A stretch of DNA of 64,000 nucleotides from Caldimonas caldifontis (lineage in GTDB: Bacteria > Pseudomonadota > Gammaproteobacteria > Burkholderiales > Burkholderiaceae_C). The stretch is from NCBI RefSeq assembly GCF_002930615.1, contig NZ_PSNX01000004.1:124001-188000 (forward strand), written 5' to 3'. Positions 20,649 through 31,276 of the stretch are shown here, in pieces. Position 1 is the stretch's first letter. Every line of letters starts with the position of its first letter. The notes under the pieces are model-generated. The model was given only the letters and a program-made list of their open reading frames with translations, made no database searches and was not told where the DNA came from. A program made the position numbers and the translations under genes.

Positions 20649-23227
20649 GTGGGTCTGCCTTGTTGAAGCTCTTTCAGACGGTACAACGCATCGAGGGCCT
20701 CCCGTGGCGACAAGGCATCGGGCTGGATGGCCGCCAGAGCCTCCTCCACGGCCGAGACGTGCGGAACCGATTCTGCGACGGCCGCCGGGGCGGCGAACAG
20801 GTCGATCTGGGCCTGGCTGTCGCGCTGCTGCGATTCGAGCGCCTCCAGCGTGGCGCGGGCCTGGCGCAGCAGGCTCGCGGGCATGCCGGCCAGTCGGGCC
20901 ACCTGCACACCGTAGCTGCGGCTGGCTGGCCCGGGCTGGATCTCGTGCAGGAAAACGATGTCTTCGCCCGATTCGGCGGCCGAAACATGCACGTTCATCG
21001 CCCGTTCATGCTTCACCGGGAACTCCGTCAACTCGAAGTAGTGCGTGGCAAAGAGTGTGAACGAGCGGTTGCGGTCGTGCAAATGGCTGGCGATGCTGCC
21101 CGCCAGGGCCAGGCCATCGAAGGTGGAGGTGCCCCGGCCGATCTCGTCCATCAGCACCAGCGAGTGCTCGGTGGCGCCGTGCAGGATGGCCGCGGCCTCC
21201 GTCATCTCCAGCATGAAGGTGGACTGGGCATTGGCCAGGTCGTCAGCCGCGCCGATGCGAGTGTGGATGGCGTCGATGGGCCCCAGGCGGCAGCGCTCGG
21301 CCGGAACATAGGAGCCCATGGCGGCCAGCAGCACGGTCAGCGCCACCTGGCGCATGAAGGTCGATTTGCCGCCCATGTTGGGGCCGGTGATGATGAGCAT
21401 GCGCTTGCGCGCATCCAGCCGGCAATCGTTGGGCATGAAGGGGCCGGTGCCCGTTTCCAGCAGGCGGGCCTCCACCACCGGATGGCGCCCGCGTTCGATC
21501 TCCAGGCAGGGTTCGCGCACGAACTCGGGCTGGCACCAGTTCAGCGTCCTGGCCCGCTCGGCCAGGGCGGCCAGGGCGTCGAGCGAGGCCAGCGCGCGGG
21601 CCAGGCGGGTGAGGGCTGATACGTGAGGCTGCAGTGCGTCCAGGACTTGCTCATAGAGCAGCTTCTCTCGGGCCAGCGCGCGCTCCTGGGCCGACAGGGC
21701 CTTGTCCTCGAAAGCTTTCAGCTCGGGAGTGATGTAGCGCTCGGCGTTCTTGAGCGTCTGGCGGCGCTGGTAGTCGGAGGGCACCTTGTCCACCTGACCT
21801 TGCGTGACCTCGATGTAGAAGCCATGCACCTTGTTGAACTGCACGCGCAGATTGGCGATGCCGGTGCGCTCACGCTCGCGCGCTTCCAGGTCGATCAGGT
21901 AGCCGTCGCAGTTCTGGCTGATCGCGCGCAGCTCGTCCAGGTCGGCATCGAAGCCGGGGGCGATGACGCCGCCGTCGCGCAGCAGCACGGCCGGTTCCTC
22001 GGCGATGGCGCGGGTCAGCAGGTCTGCCGCGGCGGGCGGTGGCACCAGTGCCTCGGCCAGGTCGGCCAGCAAGGGGGTGGGTGACGCCGGCAGCGTGGCG
22101 CGCAAGCCGGGCAGGGCCTGCAGGGTGGCCCGCAGGCCGGCCAGCTCGCGCGGACGCACCTGGCGCAGGGCCACGCGGGCGGTGATGCGCTCGACGTCGC
22201 TCACGTGCCGCAGGGCCTCGCGCAGCGGCTCGACGCCGTGGTCGATGAAGGCGGCAATGACCTCGTGGCGGCGCGTGGCCTCCGTGCGGTCGCGCTGGGG
22301 GTGAGTGAGCCAGTGGCGCAAGGCGCGGCTGCCCATGCCGGTGCGGCAGGTGTCGAGCAGCGAGAACAGCGTGGGGCTGTCCTCGCCGCGCAGGGTCTGG
22401 GTCAGTTCCAGGTTGCGGTGGGTGGCGGGCGGGAGCTCCAGCAGGTCGCTGGCGCGCTCCACACGCAGTTCGCTCACGTGGGCCAGGACCTGGCCCTGGG
22501 TGTGCTCGGCATAGCTCAGCAACGCCGCAGCAGCACCATGGGCCACGAGCAGGTCCTGAGCGTTGTAGCCGGCCAGGCTGGCCACCTTGAGCTGTTCGCA
22601 CAGCTTGCGCTGGCCCAGGGCGGGGTCGAACTGCCAGGCCGGCCGGCGCGTCAGCGCGATGCGCGACTGGGTCACGGCCGGCGGCAGCTCGTCGCCGGTG
22701 GCCAGCAGTTCGGCAGCGTTCAGCCGGGCCAGCCAGGTGGCCAGCTCACGGCCCGAACATTCGGTCAGGCCCAGCTGCCCGTTGGTGAGGCCCAGCCACG
22801 CCAGCCCGTAAGTGGCGCCTTTGCGGTGCAGGGACAGCAGCAGGGTGTCGGCCTTGTCGGCCAGCAGTTCGGTGTCGGTGACGGTGCCGGGCGTGACCAC
22901 CCGCACCACCTTGCGTTCCACCGGCCCCTTGGCCGTGGCCACGTCGCCCACCTGCTCGGCGATCGCCACCGCCTCGCCCAGGCGGATGAGCTTGGCCAGG
23001 TAGTTCTCGACCGCATGCACCGGCACGCCCGCCATCACGACCGGCTGGCCGGCGGTCTGGCCGCGTGTGGTCAGGGTGATGTCGAGCAGGCGGTTGGCCT
23101 TGACGGCATCGTCGAAGAAGAGCTCGTAGAAATCGCCCATCCGGTAAAAGACGAGCGTGTCGGGGAAGTCGGCCTTGATGCGCAGATACTGCTGCATCAT
23201 CGGCGTGTGCTGGCTGAAATCCTGCAT
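20645..23227 (-). CDS. mutS: DNA mismatch repair protein MutS
   Basis: Mismatch recognition ATPase. The 860 residues start [20 protein letters not shown] with the mismatch-binding [14 protein letters not shown] motif, which normally carries the Phe-x-Glu wedge a few residues on. They continue through lever and clamp domains to the ATPase with Walker [10 protein letters not shown] and the signature [20 protein letters not shown] at 23251 would overlap the suhB stop as GTGA and add eight residues; the ATG at 23227 matches the usual protein start. It is the second gene of the suhB-led chain. Confidence 0.96.
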   Translation of the reverse strand: MQDFSQHTPMMQQYLRIKADFPDTLVFYRMGDFYELFFDDAVKANRLLDITLTTRGQTAGQPVVMAGVPVHAVENYLAKLIRLGEAVAIAEQVGDVATAKGPVERKVVRVVTPGTVTDTELLADKADTLLLSLHRKGATYGLAWLGLTNGQLGLTECSGRELATWLARLNAAELLATGDELPPAVTQSRIALTRRPAWQFDPALGQRKLCEQLKVASLAGYNAQDLLVAHGAAAALLSYAEHTQGQVLAHVSELRVERASDLLELPPATHRNLELTQTLRGEDSPTLFSLLDTCRTGMGSRALRHWLTHPQRDRTEATRRHEVIAAFIDHGVEPLREALRHVSDVERITARVALRQVRPRELAGLRATLQALPGLRATLPASPTPLLADLAEALVPPPAAADLLTRAIAEEPAVLLRDGGVIAPGFDADLDELRAISQNCDGYLIDLEARERERTGIANLRVQFNKVHGFYIEVTQGQVDKVPSDYQRRQTLKNAERYITPELKAFEDKALSAQERALAREKLLYEQVLDALQPHVSALTRLARALASLDALAALAERARTLNWCQPEFVREPCLEIERGRHPVVEARLLETGTGPFMPNDCRLDARKRMLIITGPNMGGKSTFMRQVALTVLLAAMGSYVPAERCRLGPIDAIHTRIGAADDLANAQSTFMLEMTEAAAILHGATEHSLVLMDEIGRGTSTFDGLALAGSIASHLHDRNRSFTLFATHYFELTEFPVKHERAMNVHVSAAESGEDIVFLHEIQPGPASRSYGVQVARLAGMPASLLRQARATLEALESQQRDSQAQIDLFAAPAAVAESVPHVSAVEEALAAIQPDALSPREALDALYRLKELQQGRPT

Positions 23228-23247
23228 CGGCGATCGGCCCGCGGCCT

Positions 23248-24222
23248 TCACATCGGCGCGTCGTCCTTGCGGGTGGCCTTGGGCTCGGTTTCGTTCTTGC
23301 GGATGCGCACCGGCCCCTTCTTGGGCTGCGGCGCGGCGATGGCGGCGGCCAGCGCGCTCACGACCGCGGGCGCCTCCGGTGCCGCGGCAGGCATTTCCTC
23401 GCCTTCGTCCTTGATCACCCGGGAGTAGGGCGCCAGGATCTGCACCATCTGGCCGTAGATGCGGGGCGAGCCGGCGACCACCTCGCGCTGGTGCAGGAAG
23501 TCGCTCTCGCCCGTGAAGTTACCGATCAGGCCACCGGCTTCGGTGACCATCAGGGAGCCGGCGGCCACGTCCCAGGGGCTCAGCCCCATCTCGAAGAAGC
23601 CATCGTAGTAGCCGGCGGCCACGTAGCACAGGTCGAGCGCGGCGGCGCCGGGGCGGCGCAGGCCCGCACAGGCCTGGCTCATCTCCTCGAACATCTTCAG
23701 GTAGCGCTTGAAGTTGTCGCCCTTGCGGAAGGGAAAGCCCGTGCCGATGAGCGACTCGGCCATGCGCACGCGCTTGGAGACGCGGATGCGCTTGTCATTG
23801 AGGTAGGCTCCGCGGCCCTTGGAGGCATGGAAGAGATCGTTGCGGGCCGGGTCATAGACGACGGCCTGCTGGATCTGGCCCTTCACCGACAAGGCGATGG
23901 AGACCGCATACACCGGGAAGCCGTGGATGAAGTTGGTGGTGCCGTCCAGCGGATCGATGATCCAGACGTGGTCGCTGTCCTTGTTGCCATGGGCGCGTCC
24001 CGATTCTTCTGCCAGGATGCCGTGGCCGGGATAGGCCGTCAGCAGGGTCTCGATGATGGCCTGTTCACTGGCGTGGTCAACCTCAGTGACGAAATCATTC
24101 GGCGAGGACTTGGCGCTGATGCGCAGCAGGTCGAGGTCCAGCGAGGCCCGGTTGATGATGGCGCCGGCAGCGCGGGCGGCCTTGATGGCCGTGTTGAGCA
24201 TGGGATGAAGCGCTTGGGACAT
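23248..24222 (-). CDS. suhB: Inositol monophosphatase family protein SuhB
   Basis: Magnesium-dependent phosphatase fold of 324 residues with the family motifs [16 protein letters not shown] and [15 protein letters not shown]. SuhB dephosphorylates inositol monophosphate in vitro and, in Escherichia coli, joins rRNA antitermination complexes. The C-terminal 50 residues are an Ala/Pro/Lys-rich extension beyond the fold, which typical SuhB (about 267 residues) lacks. It heads an overlapping operon with mutS and is divergent from trmJ. Confidence 0.92.
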   Translation of the reverse strand: MSQALHPMLNTAIKAARAAGAIINRASLDLDLLRISAKSSPNDFVTEVDHASEQAIIETLLTAYPGHGILAEESGRAHGNKDSDHVWIIDPLDGTTNFIHGFPVYAVSIALSVKGQIQQAVVYDPARNDLFHASKGRGAYLNDKRIRVSKRVRMAESLIGTGFPFRKGDNFKRYLKMFEEMSQACAGLRRPGAAALDLCYVAAGYYDGFFEMGLSPWDVAAGSLMVTEAGGLIGNFTGESDFLHQREVVAGSPRIYGQMVQILAPYSRVIKDEGEEMPAAAPEAPAVVSALAAAIAAPQPKKGPVRIRKNETEPKATRKDDAPM

Positions 24223-24358
24223 GGGCAAACCTGTGCGGACGCAGACAACGGGACTGGCGGCGAGAAAGAACGCCGCCCAGCATCGGGGCCGGGCGGAAAG
24301 ATAATGCAGATTCTACCCGCGCCCCATGCCGGCGCCCGATCGCTCTGCTCCTTCGACC

Positions 24359-25087
24359 ATGCCGGATTCCACACGCTTCATCCTCGTCCAGACCAGCCAC
24401 CCGGGCAACGTGGGGGCCGCGGCGCGGGCGATGAAGGTGATGGGTTTTTCGGACCTGGTGCTGGTGCAGCCGCGCTTTGCCGACGTGCTGGTGCAGGAGG
24501 AGACGGTGGCCATGGCCAGCGGCGCGGCCGACATCCTGGTGCGCGCCCGCATCGTCGGCACCCTGGCCGAGGCGCTGGACGGGGTGACCTTCGCCTGTGC
24601 CACGGCCATGACCCCCCGCGACTTCGGCCCGCCCACGCGGGCGCCGCGCGATCTGTTCGGCGAGCTGGCCGCTGGGGACCACGCCCTGGGTCTGGTCTTC
24701 GGCTCCGAGCGCTATGGGCTGTCGAACGAGGATGTGTACCGTTGCCACGCGGTGCTGAGCATCCCCACCGCACCGGGCTACGGCTCGCTCAACCTCGCCC
24801 AGGCGGTGCAGTTGCTGGCCTATGAATGGCGCCAGGCCCTGGGCGGCTTCGACGTGGCCCCCCGCGCGGCCGACCCCTCGCGCGCCGACGGGCAGGCGGT
24901 GCAGGGGCTGCTGGCGCACTGGGAGTCGGCCCTGGTGGACCTGGGCTTTCTCGACCCGGCGGCGCCCAAGAAGCTGATGCCGCGCCTGAACCAGCTCTTC
25001 AACCGGGCCCAGCTCACGCCGCAGGAGGTGCACATCCTGCGCGGCATCGCCAAGGCCATGCAGGAGCGGAGCCGCCCGCCGCGCTGA
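24359..25087 (+). CDS. trmJ: tRNA (cytidine/uridine-2'-O-)-methyltransferase TrmJ
   Basis: SPOUT methyltransferase of 242 residues that 2'-O-methylates position 32 of tRNAs. The start region [21 protein letters not shown] and the knot motifs [14 protein letters not shown] and [17 protein letters not shown] are clear, and a C-terminal helical extension is present. The ATG at 24359 gives the usual start; an earlier ATG at 24326 adds 11 residues with no family match. It is divergent from suhB, an arrangement common in Burkholderiales, and is followed by cysE. Confidence 0.93.
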   Translation: MPDSTRFILVQTSHPGNVGAAARAMKVMGFSDLVLVQPRFADVLVQEETVAMASGAADILVRARIVGTLAEALDGVTFACATAMTPRDFGPPTRAPRDLFGELAAGDHALGLVFGSERYGLSNEDVYRCHAVLSIPTAPGYGSLNLAQAVQLLAYEWRQALGGFDVAPRAADPSRADGQAVQGLLAHWESALVDLGFLDPAAPKKLMPRLNQLFNRAQLTPQEVHILRGIAKAMQERSRPPR

Positions 25088-25179
25088 CCCCGACGGGCTC
25101 AGGGCCCCGGCAAAGCGCGCCTGCGCCACCCGCGCTGCGCCGCTACACTGGTTGCCGGTCGATACCAGACCCTTCCACC

Positions 25180-25938
25180 ATGTTCGAGCACCTCCGAGAA
25201 GACATCGCCTGCATCCTTGAGCGCGACCCCGCCGCGCGCTCGACCTGGGAGGTGCTCACCTGTTACCCGGGGCTGCACGCGCTGGTCATGCATCGCTGGG
25301 CCCATGCCTGCTGGATCCGGGGCTGGCGCTGGCTGGGCCGGTTCATCTCTCACCTGGCACGATGGTTCACGGGCATCGAGATCCACCCGGGTGCCACCAT
25401 CGGCCGGCGGGTGTTCATCGACCATGGCATGGGCGTGGTGATCGGCGAGACCGCCGAGATCGGCGACGAATGCACCATCTACCAGGGCGTGACGCTGGGG
25501 GGCACCTCGCTCTACAAGGGCGAGAAGCGGCACCCGACGCTGGGCAAGGGGGTGGTGGTGAGCGCCGGGGCCAAGGTGCTGGGCGGTTTCACGGTGGGCG
25601 ACGGCGCCCGCGTGGGCTCCAACGCGGTGCTGCTCAAGCCGGTGCCTCCCGGAGCCACGGCGGTGGGCATTCCTGCGCGCATCATCCAGAAGGACGCGCA
25701 AGGGGGCGCGGCGTCACCGCCTGCGTTCTCGGCCTACGGTGTCACCCAGGGCGACGACCCCGTGTCGCTTGCGCTCAAGGGCCTGGTGGACAACGCGGCC
25801 GGCCATGAGCACCAGATCGCGCTGCTGTGGCAGGCCATCGAGAAGCTCGCCCAGGCCCAGCGCCCGGAGTGCATCCCGAGCGACGCTCACACCACCGAGC
25901 AGTTCGACGCCGAGTCGCTGAATCAGCTCGTCAAGTAG
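25180..25938 (+). CDS. cysE: Serine O-acetyltransferase CysE
   Basis: First committed step of cysteine synthesis: serine plus acetyl-CoA gives O-acetylserine. The 252 residues start [20 protein letters not shown] and contain a helical N-domain, a hexapeptide beta-helix and the catalytic [17 protein letters not shown] with its His. The C-terminus carries an extra segment of about 70 residues beyond the beta helix, longer than the minimal bacterial enzyme, as in many Burkholderiales. The 3' end overlaps the convergent mog gene by 8 bases. Confidence 0.93.
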   Translation: MFEHLREDIACILERDPAARSTWEVLTCYPGLHALVMHRWAHACWIRGWRWLGRFISHLARWFTGIEIHPGATIGRRVFIDHGMGVVIGETAEIGDECTIYQGVTLGGTSLYKGEKRHPTLGKGVVVSAGAKVLGGFTVGDGARVGSNAVLLKPVPPGATAVGIPARIIQKDAQGGAASPPAFSAYGVTQGDDPVSLALKGLVDNAAGHEHQIALLWQAIEKLAQAQRPECIPSDAHTTEQFDAESLNQLVK

Positions 25939-26536
25939 GCCCCGCAGGCCGGATCGCGCTCTTGGGGCGGAAGGCCTTGCACACGGCCTCATCGGTTTCC
26001 AGGTAGGGCCCGCCGATCAGGTCGATGCAGTAGGGCACGGCGGCGAAGATGCCGTGCACCACGGGCCGGCCCTCGGCGTCCTTCAGGCCCTCCAGGGTCT
26101 CCGCGATCGATTTGGGCTGGCCCGGCAGGTTGATGATCAGCGTCTGGCCCCGGATGACGGCCACCTGCCGCGACAGGATGGCCGTGGGCACGAAGCGCAG
26201 GCTGATCTGGCGCATCTGTTCGCCAAAGCCGGGCATCTCCTTGTCGGCCACGTCCAGCGTGGCTTCGGGGGTGACGTCGCGCGGGGCCGGCCCGGTGCCG
26301 CCGGTGGTCAGCACCAGGTCGCAGCGACGCTCGTCCACCAGCTCGCGCAGCGTGGCCGAGATGCCCGCGCGCTCGTCCGGGATCAGGCGCGTTTCCCAGG
26401 TGATGGGGTTGCGCAGGGCGCGGCCGAGCCATTCCTGCAGGGCCGGGATGCCCTTGTCTTCATAAACGCCGCTGGAGGCGCGGTCGCTGACCGACACCAC
26501 GCCGATGCGGACCGGGTCGAAAGCGCTCATGTTCAT
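25931..26536 (-). CDS. mog: Molybdopterin adenylyltransferase Mog
   Basis: Adenylates molybdopterin before molybdenum insertion. The 201 residues carry the MoCF fold motifs [37 protein letters not shown] and [13 protein letters not shown]. The cofactor made here is needed by the assimilatory nitrate reductase at 39-42 kb. The start could also be the ATG at 26530, two codons later. It follows darP by 3 bases on the same strand. Confidence 0.93.
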   Translation of the reverse strand: MNMSAFDPVRIGVVSVSDRASSGVYEDKGIPALQEWLGRALRNPITWETRLIPDERAGISATLRELVDERRCDLVLTTGGTGPAPRDVTPEATLDVADKEMPGFGEQMRQISLRFVPTAILSRQVAVIRGQTLIINLPGQPKSIAETLEGLKDAEGRPVVHGIFAAVPYCIDLIGGPYLETDEAVCKAFRPKSAIRPAGPT

Positions 26537-26539
26537 GGA

Positions 26540-27100
26540 TCAGCTCACTTCGTCGGGGGCCGCGTCGTCTGCCACGAGGTGGCCCTTCAGGTATTGAAAC
26601 AGCTCGCGGTAGGCGCGGCCGCTGCGTTGCTCGGGGGTGGCGGCGGCATCCTTGCGGGCGGCACGGATGAGGCTGCGCAACTGCTGGGCATCGCTGTCGG
26701 GGTGATCGGCCATCCAGCGCGTGAGCGCCGCCTCATCGGCCAGCAGCTCGGTGCGCCACTGCTCGGCCTCATGCAGCGCCAGGCTGTCCACGGCGCGGCC
26801 CAGCTTCATCTCGGCCACGGCCTCGCGCACGGGTTCGGGGTCGATCTGACGCATCAGCTTGCCGATGTACTGCATCTGCCGGCGACGACCCTCATGTGAA
26901 CGGGTACGCTTGTAGTCTTGAACGGCCGTCACCAGCGATTCGGGCAGTTCGAGCCGCTCGAAGCGACTGTCGGGCAGGCGCACCAGGTCTTCCCCGAGGT
27001 CTTGCAGTTCGTGCATGGCCTGCTTCAGGCGCGTCTTGCTGGGCCGCTCATCGAGCGGGGGGGGATCAGCGCTTTCGGGGCGGCGGGAGGCAGCGGACAT
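26540..27100 (-). CDS. darP: Ribosome biogenesis factor DarP (YjgA, DUF615)
   Basis: Ribosome-associated factor of 186 residues that helps late maturation of the 50S subunit. The family block (S)KTRLKQAMHELQDLG, a basic helix-rich middle (RRRQMQYIGKLMRQID) and the C-terminal RAYRELFQYLK segment are typical of YjgA. It is upstream of mog and divergent from pmbA, the same darP-pmbA divergence seen in many Beta- and Gammaproteobacteria. Confidence 0.93.
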   Translation of the reverse strand: MSAASRRPESADPPPLDERPSKTRLKQAMHELQDLGEDLVRLPDSRFERLELPESLVTAVQDYKRTRSHEGRRRQMQYIGKLMRQIDPEPVREAVAEMKLGRAVDSLALHEAEQWRTELLADEAALTRWMADHPDSDAQQLRSLIRAARKDAAATPEQRSGRAYRELFQYLKGHLVADDAAPDEVS

Positions 27101-27201
27101 GGGTCGGTGGAGGGCAACCCCGGTGTCGGGACGACATCGCAGGGGTCGCTATCATAAGCCCGCTCTTTCGCCACTTCCCGACACTCCCACCGATTGCACC
27201 C

Positions 27202-28587
27202 ATGCCCCCCACTCATTCACCCCAGTCAGCCCACAGTGGCTTTGCCTACAGCCGCGATCAGTTTCGCGAGCTGGTGGAGCTCAGCCTGGCGACGGCCCGC
27301 AAGATGGGCGCCAGTGACGCGGCCGTGGAGGTGTCCGAAGGTGCCGGCCTGTCGGTGTCGGTGCGCAAGGGGAAGATCGAGAACGTCGAGCGCAACCGCG
27401 ACAAGTCGATCGGTGTGACCGTCTACATCGGCCAGCGACGTGGCAACGCCAGCACGTCGGACTTTTCGCCCGCGGCAATCGAGCAGGCGGTGCGCGCCGC
27501 CTACGACATCGCCCGCTTCACGGCCGAAGATCCCGCCGCCGGCCTGCCCGATGAGGCCGACCTGGCCCTGGGTGAGGCTGCGGAGCGCGACCTCGACCTT
27601 TTCCACCCCTGGGCGCTGGATGCGGCGGGCGCGGCAGAGCTGGCCTTGCGCTGTGAGGCGGCCGCATTCGCTGTGGACAAGCGCATCACCAATTCAGAGG
27701 GCGCGGGCGTGTCCGCGCAGCAATCGCATTTCTTCGCCGGCAACTCGCGGGGCTTCCGGGGCGGCTATGCCAGCTCGCGCCACTCCCTGTCGGTGGCGCC
27801 CATCGCTGGGCGTGGGGCCCACATGCAGCGAGATGCCTGGTACTCCTCGATGCGGGACCCGGCCGAGCTGGCCTCTCCGGAGGCCGTGGGCCGTTATGCG
27901 GCTGAGCGCGCCCTGTCTCGCCTGCATGCACGCAAGATTCCCACCTGCGAATGCCCGGTGCTGTTCGAGTCCACCCTGGCGGCCGGACTGCTGGGGGGCT
28001 TTGTTCAGGCCACGAGTGGTGGGGCCCTGTACCGCAAGGCCTCCTTCCTGGTGGACAGCTTGGGCCAACAGGTCTTCCCCGAGCACGTCGATGTGGCGGA
28101 GGATCCGCACATTCCTCGCGGCAAGGGCAGTGCACCTTTCGATGATGAAGGCGTGCGGACCCAGCCCCGGCGTGTGGTGGACGCGGGGGTGGTGCAGGGT
28201 TACTTCCTGTCGAGCTACTCGGCTCGCAAGCTGGGCATGCGCACCACCGGTCATGCGGGAGGATCTCAGAACCTCCGGTTGACCAGCAGGCTCACGCAGC
28301 CTGGCGACGATCTCGACGCCATGCTGCGCAAGCTGGACCGTGGCCTCTTCGTGATCGAACTGATGGGGCAGGGGGTGAACTACGTGACCGGTGACTATTC
28401 GCGCGGGGCTGCCGGCTTCTGGGTCGAAGGCGGGCGCATTGCTCACCCCGTCGAGGAGGTCACGATCGCGTCGAATCTGCGCGACATGCTCAAGGGGATC
28501 GTGGCCGTGGGGGCAGACGCCTACACCCTGGGTTCCAAGACCATCGGCTCCGTGCTGGTCGATCGCATGAAGATCGCAGGATCCTGA
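27202..28587 (+). CDS. pmbA: Metalloprotease PmbA (TldE)
   Basis: Subunit of the TldD/TldE protease complex that matures microcins and degrades the antitoxin CcdA in Escherichia coli. The 461 residues show the family signatures SVRKGKIENVERNRDKSIG, LFESTLAAGLLGGF and LFVIELMGQGVNYVTGDYSR. TldE lacks the metal-binding HExxxH motif that TldD has, and none is seen here, consistent with TldE. The frame runs on upstream without family similarity, so the ATG at 27202 is used; it is divergent from darP. Confidence 0.93.
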   Translation: MPPTHSPQSAHSGFAYSRDQFRELVELSLATARKMGASDAAVEVSEGAGLSVSVRKGKIENVERNRDKSIGVTVYIGQRRGNASTSDFSPAAIEQAVRAAYDIARFTAEDPAAGLPDEADLALGEAAERDLDLFHPWALDAAGAAELALRCEAAAFAVDKRITNSEGAGVSAQQSHFFAGNSRGFRGGYASSRHSLSVAPIAGRGAHMQRDAWYSSMRDPAELASPEAVGRYAAERALSRLHARKIPTCECPVLFESTLAAGLLGGFVQATSGGALYRKASFLVDSLGQQVFPEHVDVAEDPHIPRGKGSAPFDDEGVRTQPRRVVDAGVVQGYFLSSYSARKLGMRTTGHAGGSQNLRLTSRLTQPGDDLDAMLRKLDRGLFVIELMGQGVNYVTGDYSRGAAGFWVEGGRIAHPVEEVTIASNLRDMLKGIVAVGADAYTLGSKTIGSVLVDRMKIAGS

Positions 28588-28720
28588 CAGAAGGCTGAAC
28601 ATCTGCTGTCGCCGGGTTCTCAGTGCACCACAAAAGCCTGAGCGCATCCTGAAAAAATCGCCTGCATCCGTGATTCCTCCAATGGGAATCGCCTGGGTCT
28701 GCGGCGCGTCTTCGTCTTCC

Positions 28721-28726
28721 TAGAAT
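28721..28726 (+). promoter_or_regulatory. -10 element upstream of the first dctP
   Basis: TAGAAT followed by CGCGC, the same arrangement as upstream of the second dctP (CTAGAATTCGCGC at 30035). No good -35 hexamer is seen 17 bases away. An imperfect dyad GATTCC-N7-GGAATC at 28672-28690 lies where an activator could bind. Confidence 0.5.
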
Positions 28727-28769
28727 CGCGCCGCCTTCGGGCTTCATGCACACCAACACAGGAGCATTC

Positions 28770-29849
28770 ATGGAACGCCGTTCCTTCATCCGCACCACCG
28801 GCCTGGCCGGGGTGCTGGCCGCGGGCGTTGCCCCGGCCGTCCACGCCCAGCCCGTCATCCGCTGGCGTTGCGCCTCCAGCTTTCCCAAGGCCCTCGACAC
28901 CATCTACGGCGGCGCCGAGGTGTTCGCCAAGAAGGTCCATGACATGTCGGGCGGCAAGTTCCAGGTGTCGGTGCATGCCGGCGGTGAACTGATGCCCCCG
29001 TTCGGCATCGTCGATGCCCTGCAGAACGGCACGGTCGAGATGGGCCACACGGTGCCCTACTACTTCTTCGGCAAGGACCCGACGTTCGCCATCGGGGCCG
29101 CCATCCCCTTCGGCCTGAACTCGCGCCAGATGACGGCGTGGATGTTCGAAGGCAACGGCCTGAAGCTGATGCGCGAGTTCTACGCCCAGTACAACATCAT
29201 CAACTTCGCCGGCGGCAACTCCGGTGCGCAGATGGCCGGCTGGTTCCGCAAGGAAATCAACACCGTCAACGACTACAAGGGCCTGAAGTTCCGCATCGGC
29301 GGCTTTGCCGGCGAGGTGATCAAGCGCCTGGGCGGCGTGCCCCAGAACATCCCCGGTGGCGAGATCTACCAGGCGCTGGAAAAGGGAACGATCGACGCGG
29401 CCGAGTGGGTGGGCCCCTACGACGACCAGAAGCTGGGCTTCAACAAGGTCGCGCCCTTCTACTACTACCCCGGCTGGTGGGAAGGTGGCCCGCAGATCGA
29501 CTTCTTCCTGAACACCAAGGCCTACGAGTCTCTGTCCGCCGAGTACAAGGCGATCGTGGAGGCTGCAGCCACGTATGCGCATGTGGACATGCAAGCCAAG
29601 TACGACGCCCGCAACCCGGTGGCGCTGAAGCAGCTCGTGGCGCAGAAGGTCCAGCTCAAGGCCTTCCCCAAGGCGGTGATCGATGCAGCCTTCAAGGAGT
29701 CGATGGCGCTGTACTCCGAGCTGTCCGCTTCGAACCCCACCTGGAAGAAGGTGTACAGCGACTACGCGAACTTCCGTCGCGACCAGAATCTGTGGTTCCG
29801 CTTCACGGAAGCCCAGTTCGACCGCTACATGCAATCCGCCAAGCTGTGA
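28770..29849 (+). CDS. dctP: TRAP transporter substrate-binding protein DctP, copy 1
   Basis: Periplasmic receptor of 359 residues. The start carries a twin-arginine signal (ERRSFIRTTGLAGVLAAG), so it is predicted to fold before export. The mature part has the DctP pattern IRWRCASSFPKALD, FGLNSRQMTAWM, GGVPQNIPGGEIYQALEKG and AAEWVGPYDDQKLG, related to TRAP receptors for aromatic and sugar acids. AGGAG lies 5 bases before the ATG. A near twin follows at 30108; by manual alignment the mature proteins are about 83 % identical. Ligand unknown. The likely membrane partner, dctQM, is convergent beyond the second copy. Confidence 0.9.
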   Translation: MERRSFIRTTGLAGVLAAGVAPAVHAQPVIRWRCASSFPKALDTIYGGAEVFAKKVHDMSGGKFQVSVHAGGELMPPFGIVDALQNGTVEMGHTVPYYFFGKDPTFAIGAAIPFGLNSRQMTAWMFEGNGLKLMREFYAQYNIINFAGGNSGAQMAGWFRKEINTVNDYKGLKFRIGGFAGEVIKRLGGVPQNIPGGEIYQALEKGTIDAAEWVGPYDDQKLGFNKVAPFYYYPGWWEGGPQIDFFLNTKAYESLSAEYKAIVEAAATYAHVDMQAKYDARNPVALKQLVAQKVQLKAFPKAVIDAAFKESMALYSELSASNPTWKKVYSDYANFRRDQNLWFRFTEAQFDRYMQSAKL

Positions 29850-29882
29850 GCGGTGGCGCCCACGCGGCGCCACGGTCTCCCG

Positions 29883-29913
29883 GAGGCCTCGCCTGGCGAG
29901 GCCTCTTTTTTTT
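29883..29913 (+). terminator. Terminator after the first dctP
   Basis: A ten-base-pair stem (29883-29892 with 29896-29905, loop CTG) is followed by eight or more T residues. A second hairpin lies just before it (29855-29875). It indicates that each dctP copy is transcribed on its own. Confidence 0.92.
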
Positions 29914-30035
29914 CGGCCTCGGACATCACACGATCGGCATTGAAACTGAAAGAAATCTGACAATCGAACAAGGGCTTGCCCGTACGTGATGTTGCGCACG
30001 GGATAAACCCTGTCAGGAAGCTGAATACCGACTCC

Positions 30036-30041
30036 TAGAAT
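30036..30041 (+). promoter_or_regulatory. -10 element upstream of the second dctP
   Basis: TAGAAT in CTAGAATTCGCGC, matching the element before the first copy. The two intergenic regions otherwise differ, so the promoters share only the core. Confidence 0.5.
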
Positions 30042-30107
30042 TCGCGCACGCTTGTCGCCTTGTGCGCGGCTTTTTCTCGTCGTCATCTTGACCTACAGGA
30101 GTCATAC

Positions 30108-31190
30108 ATGGAGCGTCGTTCCTTCATTCGCAACACCGGTCTGGCGGGGGTGCTGGCCGCGGGCGCTGCCCCGGCCATCGTGCAGGCCCAGGCCAACATC
30201 CGCTGGCGCCTGGCCTCCAGCTTCCCCAAGGCCCTGGACACCATCTATGGGGCGGCTGAAACCTTCTCGAAGAAGGTCAGCGAAATGTCGGGCGGCAAGT
30301 TCACGATCTCGGTCCATGCCGGCGGCGAGCTGATGCCCGCCTTCGGTGTGGTCGATGGGATCCAGAACGGCACGGTCGAGATGGCCCACACCGCCCCGTA
30401 CTACTTTTTCGGCAAGGACGAGACCTTCGCCTTGGCCTGCGCCATCCCCTTCGGTCTGAACTCTCGCCAGATGACGGCCTGGATGTACGAGGGCAATGGT
30501 CTGAAGCTGATGCGCGAGTTCTATGCCCAATACAACATCATCAGCTTCCCCATGGGCAACACCGGGGCCCAGATGGGCGGCTGGTTCCGCAAGGAAATCA
30601 AGACCGTGGCCGACTACAAAGGCCTGAAGTTCCGCGTGGGCGGTTTTGCGGGCAAGGTGATCGAGCGCCTGGGCGGCGTGCCGCAGAACATCCCCGGTGG
30701 CGAGATCTACCAGGCGCTGGAAAAGGGCACGATCGATGCGGCCGAGTGGGTGGGCCCCTACGACGACCAGAAGCTGGGCTTCAACAAGGTGGCGCCGTTC
30801 TATCACTACCCCGGCTGGTGGGAAGGTGGCCCGCAGCTCGACCTGTACGTCAACACCAAGGCCTATGAAGGGCTGTCGTCCGAGTACAAGGCCATCATCG
30901 AGGCGGCCGCTGCCTACGCGCACACCGACATGCAGGCCAAGTATGACGCCCGCAACCCGGAAGCGCTGAAGCAGCTCGTGGCGGCCGGCACCAAGGTGGT
31001 GGCCTTCAACAAGGCGGTGCTCGATGCAGCCTTCAAGGAGGCCATGGGGCTCTACGCCGATCTGTCGGCCAAGAACCCGAACTGGAAGAAGGTGTACAGC
31101 GACTACGCGAACTTCCGCCGCGACCAGAACCTGTGGTTCCGTTTCACGGAAGCCCAGTTCGACCGCTACATGCAAAGCGCCAAGCTGTAA
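30108..31190 (+). CDS. dctP: TRAP transporter substrate-binding protein DctP, copy 2
   Basis: Periplasmic receptor of 360 residues and a tandem paralogue of the gene at 28770. It has the same twin-arginine signal (ERRSFIRNTGLAGVLAAG) and the same motifs (IRWRLASSFPKALD, GGVPQNIPGGEIYQALEKG, KKVYSDYANFRR). Differences cluster around residues that could line the ligand site, for example NIINFAGGNSG versus NIISFPMGNTG and APFYYYPG versus APFYHYPG, so the two may bind related but different ligands. Ribosome site AGGAG lies before the ATG. It ends just before a terminator shared with dctM. Confidence 0.9.
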   Translation: MERRSFIRNTGLAGVLAAGAAPAIVQAQANIRWRLASSFPKALDTIYGAAETFSKKVSEMSGGKFTISVHAGGELMPAFGVVDGIQNGTVEMAHTAPYYFFGKDETFALACAIPFGLNSRQMTAWMYEGNGLKLMREFYAQYNIISFPMGNTGAQMGGWFRKEIKTVADYKGLKFRVGGFAGKVIERLGGVPQNIPGGEIYQALEKGTIDAAEWVGPYDDQKLGFNKVAPFYHYPGWWEGGPQLDLYVNTKAYEGLSSEYKAIIEAAAAYAHTDMQAKYDARNPEALKQLVAAGTKVVAFNKAVLDAAFKEAMGLYADLSAKNPNWKKVYSDYANFRRDQNLWFRFTEAQFDRYMQSAKL

Positions 31191-31230
31191 GGCCTGGAGC
31201 GGTGGGCGCCTGAGGCGCCTGCACCAAAAG

Positions 31231-31260
31231 AAAAACCGCCGGGAGCCCCGGCGGTTTTTT
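31231..31260. terminator. Bidirectional terminator between dctP copy 2 and dctM
   Basis: An eight-base-pair GC stem (31236-31243 with 31247-31254, loop of three) is flanked by A-runs on the left and T-runs on the right. The symmetric flanks allow it to stop transcripts from both strands. Confidence 0.88.
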
Positions 31261-31276
31261 CATGCCTGCCCGGCGG

